From the NCBI GenBank assembly GCA_963730165.1, contig CAVSQS010000005.1, forward strand, positions 558,001 to 622,000: a DNA stretch of 64,000 nt, read 5' to 3'. Below the pieces are notes generated by a model. The model did no database searches. It saw only the letters and a list, made by a program, of their open reading frames with translations, and was not told the DNA's origin. Numbering within the stretch: the first letter of the stretch is position 1; every line of letters starts with the position of its first letter. The translations under genes were made by a program, and so were the position numbers. The DNA is from DASSQJ01 sp963730165 (GTDB taxonomy: Bacteria > Actinomycetota > Actinomycetes > Actinomycetales > Dermatophilaceae). Positions 42,014 through 49,448 of this stretch are shown piece after piece.

Positions 42014-42062
42014 TCGCGATATGTCGTGTTACTCCTTCACGTTATATCGCGATATGTCGCGA
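42014..42062. promoter_or_regulatory. PadR-type operator region: two TCGCGATATGTCG repeats
   Basis: TCGCGATATGTCG occurs at 42014-42026 and again at 42047-42059, exactly 33 bases (about three turns) apart. The second copy is part of the palindrome ATATCGCGATAT (42044-42055). The repeats lie directly upstream of the DUF4097-padR operon and probably overlap its promoter. This AT-rich symmetric pattern resembles sites used by PadR proteins; binding by the local PadR is inferred. Confidence 0.7.
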
Positions 42063-42086
42063 GCGCAAGCCCACTCCGCCTCCGAC

Positions 42087-42112
42087 GCCGGGGCCCCGCG
42101 ACGGCCCCCGGC
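42087..42112. terminator. Hairpin terminator of the ars operon
   Basis: GCCGGGG and CCCCGGC form a 7-base stem with a 12-base loop, starting 7 bases after the arsC stop. It also separates the ars transcript from the padR-type control region. The stem is short and lacks a T-run; the position is what supports it. Confidence 0.5.
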
Positions 42113-42118
42113 ACGCGG

Positions 42119-42556
42119 TCAGGCGACCGGGTGCACCCCGAGCTCGTCGAGAAGGCCGAGCACGCGCCGCCGGATCTCGTCACGGATCGGCCGGACGACC
42201 TCGATGCCCTGACCGGCCGGGTCGTCGAGGAGCCAGTCCTCGTAGCGCTTCCCGGGGAAGATCGGGCAGGTGTCGCCGCAGCCCATCGTCACGACGACGT
42301 CGGAGGCGCGCACGGCGTCGGTCGTCAGGAGCTTGGGCTGCTCGGCGCGGATGTCGATGCCCTCCTCGAGCATCGCCGCCACCGCGACGGGGTTGATCCG
42401 GTCGCCGGGCTCGCTCCCGGCCGAGCGGACCTCGACCGCCCCACCGGAGAGGTGGGCGAGGTAGCCGGCGGCCATCTGCGAGCGGCCGGCGTTGTGGACG
42501 CAGACGAAGAGGACGGACGGCCGGTCGGCGCCGGCGGGGTCGGTGAGGTCGGTCAT
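42119..42556 (-). CDS. arsC: Arsenate reductase, low-molecular-weight phosphatase type
   Basis: 145 residues from ATG 42556. Reduces arsenate to arsenite. The P-loop C-x5-R is VLFVCVHNAGRSQMAAGYLA, a second loop holds VVVTMGCGDTCPIFPGKRYE (redox cysteines and the anion site), followed by DWLLDDPAGQGIEVVRPIRD, the Asp general acid region. This is the thioredoxin- or mycothiol-linked ArsC family. Its start overlaps the stop of the arsenite permease gene (ATGA), so the two are coupled. It is the last gene of the operon. Confidence 0.93.
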   Translation of the reverse strand: MTDLTDPAGADRPSVLFVCVHNAGRSQMAAGYLAHLSGGAVEVRSAGSEPGDRINPVAVAAMLEEGIDIRAEQPKLLTTDAVRASDVVVTMGCGDTCPIFPGKRYEDWLLDDPAGQGIEVVRPIRDEIRRRVLGLLDELGVHPVA

Positions 42557-43680
42557 CGAGGGTCTCCTGAGGTCTCGTGGTCCGTTGGCGGGACGACGGC
42601 CGGCACGGTCGGTGCGTGCGGGAAGCGGGTACGCAGGGCGAGGCTGACATAGACGAGGCCCACAAGAACCGGTACCTCGATGAGTGGCCCCACGACGCCG
42701 GCGAGCGCCTGACCGGAGGTCGCGCCGAAGGTGGCGATCGCCACGGCGATGGCCAGCTCGAAGTTGTTGCCGGCCGCGGTGAAGGCGAGCGTCGTGGTGC
42801 GCTCGTACGTCATCCCGAGGCCGCGGCCGAGCAGGTAGCCGCCACCCCACATGATCGCGAAGTACGCGAGGAGCGGAAGGGCGATGCGCGCCACGTCGAA
42901 CGGCTGGCTCGTGATCCGCTCCCCCTGGAGCGCGAAGAGCACGACGATCGTGAAGAGCAGCCCGTAGAGGGCCCAGGGGCCCACCCGGGGCAGGAAGGAG
43001 CGCTCGTACGCCGCCCGTCCCCACCGGCGCTCGCCGACCCGACGGGAGAGGTAGCCGAGGAGCAGGGGGATCCCGAGGAAGATGAGGACCGACTTCGCGA
43101 TGGCCCAGGGCGAGACGTCGAGCGTCGTCGTCTCCAGGCCCAGCCAGCCGGGGAGGACCGAGAGGTAGAACCAGCCGAGGCCGGCGAACGCCACCACCTG
43201 GAAGACCGAGTTCAGTGCCACGAGGACGGCGGCGGCCTCCCGGTCGCCGCACGCGAGGTCGTTCCAGATGATGACCATCGCGATGCACCGCGCGAGCCCG
43301 ACGATGATCAGGCCGGTGCGGTACTCGGGCAGGTCGGGGAGCAGCAGCCAGGCCAGCGTGAACATCAGGGCCGGCCCGACGACCCAGTTGAGGACCAGGC
43401 TCGCGACGAGCATCCTCCGGTCGCCCGTCACGGTGTCGAGCCGGTCGTAGCGGACCTTGGCCAGGACCGGGTACATCATGACGAGCAGCCCGAGGGCGAT
43501 GGGGAGCGAGATGCCGTCGACCTCGACGGCCGACAGGGCCGTGCCGAGCCCGGGCACGAGCCGCCCGAGCACCAGCCCGGCCGCCATCGCCAACCCGATC
43601 CACACGGGGAGGAACCGGTCGAGGACGGAGAGCCGGGCGGCGACCGCGGGGTGGGCCCGGGTGTCGGCGGAGGTGGTCAC
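42553..43680 (-). CDS. ACR3-family arsenite efflux permease
   Basis: 375 residues from GTG 43680. Ten hydrophobic helices. The ACR3 hallmark is visible: LARCIAMVIIWNDLACGDRE, with the conserved Cys in helix 4, plus LALNSVFQVVAFAGLGWFYL-like VLVALNSVFQVVAFAGLGW and the late block AFTAAGNNFELAIAVAIATF. It exports arsenite (and perhaps antimonite) across the membrane by ion exchange. It overlaps cadI upstream and arsC downstream by four bases each, so the operon is tightly coupled. Confidence 0.94.
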   Translation of the reverse strand: MTTSADTRAHPAVAARLSVLDRFLPVWIGLAMAAGLVLGRLVPGLGTALSAVEVDGISLPIALGLLVMMYPVLAKVRYDRLDTVTGDRRMLVASLVLNWVVGPALMFTLAWLLLPDLPEYRTGLIIVGLARCIAMVIIWNDLACGDREAAAVLVALNSVFQVVAFAGLGWFYLSVLPGWLGLETTTLDVSPWAIAKSVLIFLGIPLLLGYLSRRVGERRWGRAAYERSFLPRVGPWALYGLLFTIVVLFALQGERITSQPFDVARIALPLLAYFAIMWGGGYLLGRGLGMTYERTTTLAFTAAGNNFELAIAVAIATFGATSGQALAGVVGPLIEVPVLVGLVYVSLALRTRFPHAPTVPAVVPPTDHETSGDPR

Positions 43681-44195
43681 GCGCAGCACGCCCCCTGGGC
43701 CACCGGCTCGGCGGGCTGCGGGCGCTCGGCCTCGGGGGTGCAGCAGTCGCCGAGGACCTCGAGACCGGCCGTCGCGGGCCGCGGGTTCACGGGGTCGTCG
43801 TCCTTGACGGTGTAGACCTCCCACGGCGCCCCGGCGGGGTCGTGGACCCACACCTTGTCCTGCAGCGCGTAGCAGCAGGTCGTGTCGTTCTCGTCGAAGG
43901 AGGCCAGCCCGGCCTCGGCGAAGCGACGCCGGGCGGCCTCCACCTCACCGGTCGCCCGGACCTCGACGCCGAGGTGGTTGAGGGCACCGACCGTGCCGCT
44001 GCCGCGGGTCTCCTCGCTCGTCTCGATGAGCACGAGCTTGAGCGGCGGGTCCGCGACCGCGAAGTTGGCGTACCCGGGGCGACGCTTGTGCGGCGCCACG
44101 CCGAACATCGCGCTGTAGAAGGCGACGGACGCCTCGAGGTCGCTCACGTTGAGGGCGAGCTGGACGCGACTCGTCGGAACGGCTGCTGTGGTCAT
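43677..44195 (-). CDS. CadI/ArsI-type metalloenzyme (VOC family)
   Basis: 172 residues from ATG 44195. The VOC fold is clear: SRVQLALNVSDLEASVAFYS, KRRPGYANFAVADPPLKLVL, GALNHLGVEVRATGEVEAAR and TCCYALQDKVWVHDPAGAPW with the vicinal pair Cys107-Cys108. It most resembles the mycobacterial cadmium-induced CadI, which shares the RVQLALNV start, and is related to ArsI, an iron enzyme that breaks carbon-arsenic bonds. The C-terminus adds two Cys pairs (DCCTPEAERPQPAEPVAQGA then CCA) that could bind metal. First gene of the operon, opposite to arsR. Confidence 0.9.
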   Translation of the reverse strand: MTTAAVPTSRVQLALNVSDLEASVAFYSAMFGVAPHKRRPGYANFAVADPPLKLVLIETSEETRGSGTVGALNHLGVEVRATGEVEAARRRFAEAGLASFDENDTTCCYALQDKVWVHDPAGAPWEVYTVKDDDPVNPRPATAGLEVLGDCCTPEAERPQPAEPVAQGACCA

Positions 44196-44218
44196 GGGGG
44201 TACCTCCGGTGCCAGAAT

Positions 44219-44234
44219 ATCGACGATTGTCGAT
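44219..44234. promoter_or_regulatory. ArsR operator candidate A
   Basis: ATCGAC - 4 bases - GTCGAT, perfect 6-base arms, 24 bases upstream of the cadI start. It lies in an AT-rich patch and probably overlaps the cadI promoter. A matching core (ATCGAT) recurs in candidate B, so both may be bound by ArsR. Confidence 0.5.
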
Positions 44235-44261
44235 GCGGTGGACCCGAGAGTTCCACATCAC

Positions 44262-44283
44262 ATCGATATGTGTCAATATAGAT
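44262..44283. promoter_or_regulatory. ArsR operator candidate B
   Basis: ATCGATAT - 6 bases - ATATAGAT, an inverted repeat matching at 7 of 8 positions, 28 bases upstream of the arsR start. It overlaps a TATAGAT-type -10 box. The size and symmetry fit an ArsR dimer repressing its own gene. Confidence 0.55.
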
Positions 44284-44310
44284 ATAGATCGATCCAATGT
44301 GGAGGACCCC

Positions 44311-44661
44311 GTGCCCACTCGCGAGCTGCCCCTGGCCCCCGTGACCGCCGAGACCGCCTGCTGCGGCATCGGCGTGGAGGGCGGGATGAGCCGCGCCGAG
44401 GCCGAGCAGGGCGCTGCCCTCCTCAAGGCCGTGGCCGACCCGGTGCGCCTCCGGCTGCTCAGCGCCATCCGGGCCACCGATGCCGGGGAGGCCTGCGTCT
44501 GCGACCTCACCGCCCTCGTCGGGTTGGCGCAACCGACCGTCTCGCACCACCTCAAGGTGCTCACCGAGGCGGGGCTGCTGGACCGGGAGAGGCGTGGCAC
44601 CTGGGCCTGGTTCCGACTCGTCCCCGCCCGCCTCGACGAGGTGCGCGGCATCCTCGTCTGA
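44311..44661 (+). CDS. arsR: ArsR-family metal-sensing repressor
   Basis: 116 residues from GTG 44311, chosen because GGAGG lies 6 bases upstream. N-terminal Cys pair (ETACCGIGVEGGM) is followed by the winged helix: GAALLKAVADPVRLRLLSAI, then EACVCDLTALVGLAQPTVSH with the ArsR ELCVCDL-like metal site (Cys-Val-Cys-Asp-Leu), HHLKVLTEAGLLDRERRGTW. Arsenite or cadmium binding to the cysteines should free the DNA. It is divergent from the cadI-acr3-arsC operon, with about 115 bases between the starts that hold two candidate operators. Confidence 0.93.
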   Translation: MPTRELPLAPVTAETACCGIGVEGGMSRAEAEQGAALLKAVADPVRLRLLSAIRATDAGEACVCDLTALVGLAQPTVSHHLKVLTEAGLLDRERRGTWAWFRLVPARLDEVRGILV

Positions 44662-44703
44662 CCCCGTCACGCCGCTCCGGGTGGCGGGGATACGGTGGGG
44701 CCG

Positions 44704-45402
44704 ATGTCGATGCCGCCCACCCCGACCTCCCCCCGGCCGCTGCGCGAGCTCGTCCACCCGACGTGGGCGCGGGCGCTCGCGCCGGTCGAGCCGATGGTCG
44801 CCCGGCTCGGTGAGTTCCTCCGCGCCGAGGTCGCGGCCGGGCGCGGCTACCTCCCCGGCGGACCCCACGTGCTGCGTGCCTTCCAGCAGTCGCTCGACGA
44901 CGTGCGGGTCCTCATCGTCGGCCAGGACCCCTACCCCACTCCCGGCCATGCGATGGGCCTGTCGTTCTCGGTCAACCCCGACGTCCGCCCCGTCCCGAGG
45001 AGCCTCGCCAACATCTACACCGAGCTCGCGTCCGACCTCGGCGTACCCGCGCCGTCGACCGGCGACCTCACCCCCTGGGCCGAGCGCGGCGTGCTGCTCC
45101 TCAACCGGGTCCTCACGGTTCGACCCGGCTCACCGGCGAGCCACCGAGGGCGCGGCTGGGAGGAGGTGACCGGGCGTGCCATCGAGGCGCTCGTCGAGCG
45201 GGGCGGACCGCTCGTCGCCATCCTCTGGGGCCGCGACGCCCGCACCCTCGCCCCTCACCTGCACGGCATCCCGTGCATCGAGTCCCCCCACCCGAGCCCG
45301 CTGTCCGCGCACGGCGGCTTCTTCGGGTCCCGCCCGTTCTCCCGCGCCAACACCCTGCTCGAGCAGGCCGGCGCCGCCCCCGTCGACTGGAGCCTGCCGT
45401 GA
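44704..45402 (+). CDS. ung: Uracil-DNA glycosylase, family 1
   Basis: 232 residues from ATG 44704 (a second in-frame ATG is at 44710). Removes uracil from DNA, starting base-excision repair. The catalytic water-activating motif is VLIVGQDPYPTPGHAMGLSF (Asp75), and the DNA-intercalating loop is ESPHPSPLSAHGGFFGSRPF. PWAERGVLLLNRVLTVRPGS and VAILWGRDARTLAPHLHGIP are further family blocks. The length is normal. The stop overlaps the GTG of the next gene (GTGA), so the two are coupled. Confidence 0.95.
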   Translation: MSMPPTPTSPRPLRELVHPTWARALAPVEPMVARLGEFLRAEVAAGRGYLPGGPHVLRAFQQSLDDVRVLIVGQDPYPTPGHAMGLSFSVNPDVRPVPRSLANIYTELASDLGVPAPSTGDLTPWAERGVLLLNRVLTVRPGSPASHRGRGWEEVTGRAIEALVERGGPLVAILWGRDARTLAPHLHGIPCIESPHPSPLSAHGGFFGSRPFSRANTLLEQAGAAPVDWSLP

Positions 45403-46244
45403 CCTCGCCCGCCGCTGCGCGCCGCGTCTGGACCCGCTACGTCGCCATCGGCGACTCGTTCACCGAGGGGATGTCGGACCCCGACCCCGCCCACCCCGAC
45501 CGCTACGTCGGTTGGGCCGACCGGCTCGCCCACCACCTCGACGCGATCGCCGCCGCCGAGCACCTGCCCTTCGGCTACGCCAACCTGGCCGTCCGTGGCC
45601 GCAAGCTCGACGACGTCGTCGGCCCGCAGCTCGAGGCGGCCCTGCGGATGCAGCCCGACCTGGTCTCCATGGTCGGTGGAGGCAACGACCTGCTCCGACC
45701 CGCCGTCGACCTCGACGGGCTCGCGGCCCGTCTCGAGGACGCCGTCGTCCGACTCCGCGCGACCGGGGCGGACGTGCTCCTCGCCTCGCCCACCGACACC
45801 CGGGACGCCGGGCTGTTCAAGCCGCTGCGCGGGCGGCACGCCGTGCACACCGCGAACCTCTTCACGATCGCGCAACGGCACGGGTGCGCCGTGCTCAACC
45901 TCTGGGGGATGACGGCGCTGCGTGACTGGCGGATGTGGGCCGAGGACCGCATCCACCTGACGACCGAGGGCCACCGCCGGGTCGCCCTCGCCGCCCTCAC
46001 CGCACTCGGGCACGCACCGGACGACGATGACTGGACGGTGCCGCTGTCGCCGGCCGACCCCGGGACGCGCCGCGAGGCCCTCCGCGGACACGCGGAGTGG
46101 GCCCGCAGCCATGCCGCGCCCTGGGTGCAGCGGCGCATCCGCGGGGTGTCCTCCGGCGACCAGGTGCACGCCAAGCGGCCCCGCCTCACCCACGTCCGGG
46201 ACCCGCACGACGAGCCCTCGCACGAGACGCTGCCGGAGGGCTGA
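45399..46244 (+). CDS. SGNH/GDSL-type hydrolase
   Basis: 281 residues from GTG 45399. Block I RYVAIGDSFTEGMSDPDPAH (Ser nucleophile in GDS), block II LPFGYANLAVRGRKLDDVVG (Gly), block III VSMVGGGNDLLRPAVDLDGL (Asn), and block V AEDRIHLTTEGHRRVALAAL (Asp and His) are all present. No signal peptide is seen, so it works inside the cell; the C-terminal 60 residues are rich in charged residues. It is an esterase or lipase-like enzyme with unknown substrate. It is coupled to ung by a 4-base overlap, with no clear reason for the pairing. Confidence 0.9.
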   Translation: MTSPAAARRVWTRYVAIGDSFTEGMSDPDPAHPDRYVGWADRLAHHLDAIAAAEHLPFGYANLAVRGRKLDDVVGPQLEAALRMQPDLVSMVGGGNDLLRPAVDLDGLAARLEDAVVRLRATGADVLLASPTDTRDAGLFKPLRGRHAVHTANLFTIAQRHGCAVLNLWGMTALRDWRMWAEDRIHLTTEGHRRVALAALTALGHAPDDDDWTVPLSPADPGTRREALRGHAEWARSHAAPWVQRRIRGVSSGDQVHAKRPRLTHVRDPHDEPSHETLPEG

Positions 46245-46312
46245 CCCCCTCTCCCACCGCCCCGCACCCCGCTCCCGCGCTGCTCTGACCACGTCGCCAC
46301 ACGAGATGTGAT

Positions 46313-46355
46313 CGCAGATGCGGAGTTAGAGTGCTCCTCATGACGCAGATGCGGA
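46313..46355. promoter_or_regulatory. Two 12-bp direct repeats flanking the molybdate-regulator start
   Basis: CGCAGATGCGGA occurs at 46313-46324 and at 46344-46355, 31 bases apart (about three turns). The second copy overlaps codons 2-6 of the regulator gene (start 46340). Spacing on one face of the helix suggests a control site, perhaps bound by the encoded HTH-TOBE protein. Confidence 0.55.
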
Positions 46356-46735
46356 TCTCCGAGGCGGCCCTGCTCCTCGGCGTCTCGGACGACACCGTCC
46401 GGCGGATGGTCGACGCCGGACGCCTGGCCGCGGAGCCGGACGAGGCCGGGCGGCTCGTCGTCGAGGGGGCCGACCTGGCCGCCGTCGCCCAGGAGGTCGC
46501 CAAGCCCGCCCCCGTCGGGGTCGTGTCCGACGAGTCGGCCCGCAACCGGATGCGCGGCATCGTGACCCGCGTCCTCACCGACACCGTGATGGCCCAGGTC
46601 GAGATGCAGTGCGGGCCGTTCCGCATCGTCTCGCTGATGTCGCGCGAGGCCGTGGAGTCCCTCGACCTCGAGGTCGGGACCGTCGCCGTGGCGAGCATCA
46701 AGTCGACGAACGTCGTCGTCGGGGTCTCCCGATGA
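46340..46735 (+). CDS. HTH-TOBE molybdate-type regulator (excisionase-like HTH)
   Basis: 131 residues from ATG 46340; a GTG at 46331 is an alternative. Residues 1-55 form a MerR/excisionase-like helix-turn-helix (TQMRISEAALLLGVSDDTVR, RMVDAGRLAAEPDEAGRLVV). Residues 65-130 form a single TOBE (Mop) domain: ESARNRMRGIVTRVLTDTVM, AQVEMQCGPFRIVSLMSREA, VESLDLEVGTVAVASIKSTN, VVVGVSR. Mop domains bind molybdate or tungstate. The gene heads the modABC-type operon and overlaps modA (ATGA). It probably represses or activates that operon according to molybdate level. Confidence 0.88.
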   Translation: MTQMRISEAALLLGVSDDTVRRMVDAGRLAAEPDEAGRLVVEGADLAAVAQEVAKPAPVGVVSDESARNRMRGIVTRVLTDTVMAQVEMQCGPFRIVSLMSREAVESLDLEVGTVAVASIKSTNVVVGVSR

Positions 46736-47517
46736 CACGCCGCACGGCAGGCGTGCTCGCCGCGGCGCTCCTCGGCGCCCTCGCCGTCGCGGGCTGCTCG
46801 CCCGCGACGACGTCCGACACCGTGGCCACGGGGGATGCGGCGTCCGGCGCCGGAGGTACCGTCACGGTGCTCGCGGCCGCGTCGCTCACCGAGCCGTTGA
46901 CCGCGCTCGCCGACCAGTACGAGAAGGACCATCCGGGCGTGGACGTCCGGCTCAGCTTCGGCTCGAGCACGACCCTTGCCCAGCAGATCGCCGAGGGCGC
47001 CCCTGCCGACCTCTTCGCCAGCGCCGGGACCCAGGCGCTCGACCTCCTCCCCCCCGGCGCCGCGGTGAAGGGGGGCCGGGCCACGATCGCCCGCAACACC
47101 GTCGAGATCGCCACACCCCCCGACAACCCGGGTCGGGTGACGGGTCTGGCCGACCTCGCCCGCCCCGATCTCGCCGTGGTGCTCTGCGCCGCGACCGTGC
47201 CGTGCGGCCGGGCGGCCGACGAGGTGCTCGCCGCCGTCGGCGTCACGCCGCACGTCGTCTCCAGGGAGGTCGACGTCAAGGCCACCCTGACGAAGGTGAC
47301 CCTCGGCGAGGCCGACGCCGCGATGGTGTACCACTCCGACGTCGTCACCGCCGGGGACGCGGTCCACGGCGTCGCGATCCCCGCCGAGGACAACGTGACC
47401 CTGACCTATCCCCTCGTCCGGTTCGACACCAGGGCCCAGGTCGTCGACTTCGCCGACTACGTCTCCGGTCCCGCCGGCGCAGCGGCCCTCGAGCGCGCCG
47501 GGTTCCTCGCCCCGTGA
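46732..47517 (+). CDS. modA: Molybdate ABC transporter, substrate-binding lipoprotein
   Basis: 261 residues from ATG 46732. Signal peptide with lipobox (LGALAVAGC, Cys about 22). The molybdate-binding fold is clear: GTVTVLAAASLTEPLTALAD (Ser ligand), VDVRLSFGSSTTLAQQIAEG (Ser ligands), APADLFASAGTQALDLLPPG, and VTLGEADAAMVYHSDVVTAG (Tyr ligand). It brings molybdate or tungstate to the transporter. It is coupled to the regulator upstream and to modB downstream (GTGA). Confidence 0.94.
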   Translation: MTRRTAGVLAAALLGALAVAGCSPATTSDTVATGDAASGAGGTVTVLAAASLTEPLTALADQYEKDHPGVDVRLSFGSSTTLAQQIAEGAPADLFASAGTQALDLLPPGAAVKGGRATIARNTVEIATPPDNPGRVTGLADLARPDLAVVLCAATVPCGRAADEVLAAVGVTPHVVSREVDVKATLTKVTLGEADAAMVYHSDVVTAGDAVHGVAIPAEDNVTLTYPLVRFDTRAQVVDFADYVSGPAGAAALERAGFLAP

Positions 47518-48344
47518 GCAGCTCGGAGCCGACGACGAGCACCGGGGTCGCGGGCCGGCGCCGCGCCGGTCCGCGATGGTCCCGCGCCCTGCTCGTGGCG
47601 CCCGCCTCGGTCGCGGTGGCGCTCGTCGTCCTCCCGATGCTCGGCCTGCTCGCGCGGACCGACTGGTCCGCCTTCCTCGACAACCTCTCGGCCCCCCTGG
47701 TCTGGCCCGCCATCCGGCTGTCGGTCGTGACCACCCTGGTCACCGTCGTGATCTGCTTCGTCATCGGCACGCCCCTGGCATGGCTGCTGTCGCGGGCCCA
47801 GGGGCGGGGGGCGACCTGGCTACGGGCCGTCATGACCGTCCCGGTCGTCCTCCCGCCCGTCGTGGGCGGCGTCGCACTCCTGATGGCCTTCGGACGGCGG
47901 GGCGTGGTCGGGTCGCCGCTCTACGAGGCCATGGGGATCAGCCTGCCGTTCACCCCGACCGCCGTGGTCCTCGCCCAGGTGTTCGTCTCGATGCCGTTCT
48001 TCGTCCTGGCCGTCGAAGGGGCGATGCGCGCCGTCGACGACCGGTACGACGCCGTCGCCGCGACGCTCGGCGCCTCCCCGCTGCGGATCTTCACCCGGGT
48101 GGCACTCCCGCTCGCGGCGCCGGGCATCGCCTCCGGGGCGGCGCTGGCGTGGGCCCGGGCGCTCGGCGAGTTCGGGGCGACCATCACCTTCGCGGGCAAC
48201 TTCGCCGGGAGCACCCAGACCGCGCCGCTCGCGGTGTACGTGGCCCTGCAGAACGACCCGCAGGCCGCGCTCGCCCTGAGCATCGCGATGCTCGTCGTGT
48301 CGCTGCTCGTCCTCGGCCTGCTCCGGGGGCGGTGGATGCGGTGA
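47514..48344 (+). CDS. modB: Molybdate ABC transporter permease
   Basis: 276 residues from GTG 47514. A soluble lead of about 25 residues, then six hydrophobic helices. The region ATLGASPLRIFTRVALPLAA ending in PGIASGAALAWARALGEFGA is the EAA loop (E-A-A-x(3)-G variant VAATLGASP) that docks to ModC. FGATITFAGNFAGSTQTAPL is typical of ModB. It forms the membrane channel. Start and stop overlap its neighbours by four bases each. Confidence 0.94.
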   Translation: MSSSEPTTSTGVAGRRRAGPRWSRALLVAPASVAVALVVLPMLGLLARTDWSAFLDNLSAPLVWPAIRLSVVTTLVTVVICFVIGTPLAWLLSRAQGRGATWLRAVMTVPVVLPPVVGGVALLMAFGRRGVVGSPLYEAMGISLPFTPTAVVLAQVFVSMPFFVLAVEGAMRAVDDRYDAVAATLGASPLRIFTRVALPLAAPGIASGAALAWARALGEFGATITFAGNFAGSTQTAPLAVYVALQNDPQAALALSIAMLVVSLLVLGLLRGRWMR

Positions 48345-49402
48345 GCCTCGACGCTCGGGTACGGACCCATCGGGGTGGGTTCGAGGTCGACCTGCCCCTG
48401 CGCGCCGGCGACGGCGAGGTCGTCGCGGTCCTCGGGCCCAACGGGGCCGGCAAGACGACGGCGCTGCACGCCCTGGCCGGCCTCGTCCGGCTCGACGACG
48501 GCCACGTGCGCGTCGACGGCGAGACGTGGGCCGACGGCAACCACCACGCGGACCCGTCGGAGCGCGAGGTGGGGATGCTCTCCGCCGACCACCTCCTCTT
48601 CCCCCACCTCACCGCCCTCGCGAACGTGGCCTTCGGCCCGAGGAGCCGGGGCGTCGGTCGCGCCGCCGCACACACCCGGGCCGCGCACGAGCTCGCGGCA
48701 CTCGGCATCGAGGACCTCGCGGACCGTCGACCGGCCCAGCTCTCGCACGGTCAGGCCCAGCGGGTGGCCCTCGCCCGTGCACTCGCCACGGATCCGAGGC
48801 TGCTCCTGCTCGACGAGCCGCTCTCGGCTCTCGACCCCGCCACCCGTCCGCACGTGCGCGCCACGCTCGCCGGCCGGCTGCGGGCGTACCAGGGGGTGAC
48901 GGTCATCGTCACCCACGACCCGCTCGACGCGCTGACACTCGCCGACCACCTCGTCTTCGTCGAGGGCGGAAGCGTCGTCCAGGAAGGCGCGCCCACCGAC
49001 GTGGTGGCGCGTCCCCGCAACCCGTACGTCGCGCACGTCGTGGGGCTCAACCTCCACCACGGCACCGCGGCCGAGGACACCACGGTGGACACCACTGACC
49101 TCGGCCCGGTGGTCACCGGCGGACACGACCACCGCGGCCCGTCCTGGGTCGCCTTCTCCCCCACCGCAGTCGCCCTCTACCCCGACCCGCCCCACGGCTC
49201 GGTCCGCAACGTCTGGCCCGCGACCGTGGTCTCGGTCGAGATGGTGGGGCAGTCGGCGCGGGTGCGCCTGTCCACCGGCGGGCGCGGGGCCGTGCTGCTC
49301 GCCGAGGTCACTGCGGGCTCGGTGGCCACGCTGCGCCTGCACCCCGGCACCCGGGTGTGGGCCGGGGTCAAGGCGACGGAGGTCAGCGCCTACCCCTCGT
49401 GA
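48341..49402 (+). CDS. modC: Molybdate ABC transporter ATP-binding protein
   Basis: 353 residues from GTG 48341. Walker A GPNGAGKTT (32-40), signature LSHGQAQRVALARALATD, Walker B LLLLDEPLSALDPATRPHVR, His switch VIVTHDPLDALTLADHLVFV. A TOBE domain follows (about 285-350, VRNVWPATVVSVEMVGQSAR), as in ModC. Odd point: where relatives have VFQD before HLLFPHL, this protein reads MLSADHLLFPHL, so the Q-loop glutamine is replaced by Ala82. The stop is at 49402. It should energise molybdate uptake, but the altered Q-loop could weaken coupling to ModB. Confidence 0.92.
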   Translation: MSLDARVRTHRGGFEVDLPLRAGDGEVVAVLGPNGAGKTTALHALAGLVRLDDGHVRVDGETWADGNHHADPSEREVGMLSADHLLFPHLTALANVAFGPRSRGVGRAAAHTRAAHELAALGIEDLADRRPAQLSHGQAQRVALARALATDPRLLLLDEPLSALDPATRPHVRATLAGRLRAYQGVTVIVTHDPLDALTLADHLVFVEGGSVVQEGAPTDVVARPRNPYVAHVVGLNLHHGTAAEDTTVDTTDLGPVVTGGHDHRGPSWVAFSPTAVALYPDPPHGSVRNVWPATVVSVEMVGQSARVRLSTGGRGAVLLAEVTAGSVATLRLHPGTRVWAGVKATEVSAYPS

Positions 49403-49414
49403 GCCGGACGTTTT

Positions 49415-49428
49415 GTTGGACGTCCTAC
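49415..49428. promoter_or_regulatory. Palindrome GTTGGACGTCCTAC upstream of acyl-CoA dehydrogenase
   Basis: A 14-base near-palindrome (12 of 14 symmetric, core GGACGTCC) sits 21 bases upstream of the acyl-CoA dehydrogenase start, next to an AT-rich TTTTGTT. The position and form suggest an operator of a TetR-type fatty-acid or branched-acid regulator. No such regulator gene is in view. Confidence 0.5.
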
Positions 49429-49448
49429 TACCTCGGTACGCTCGAGGC

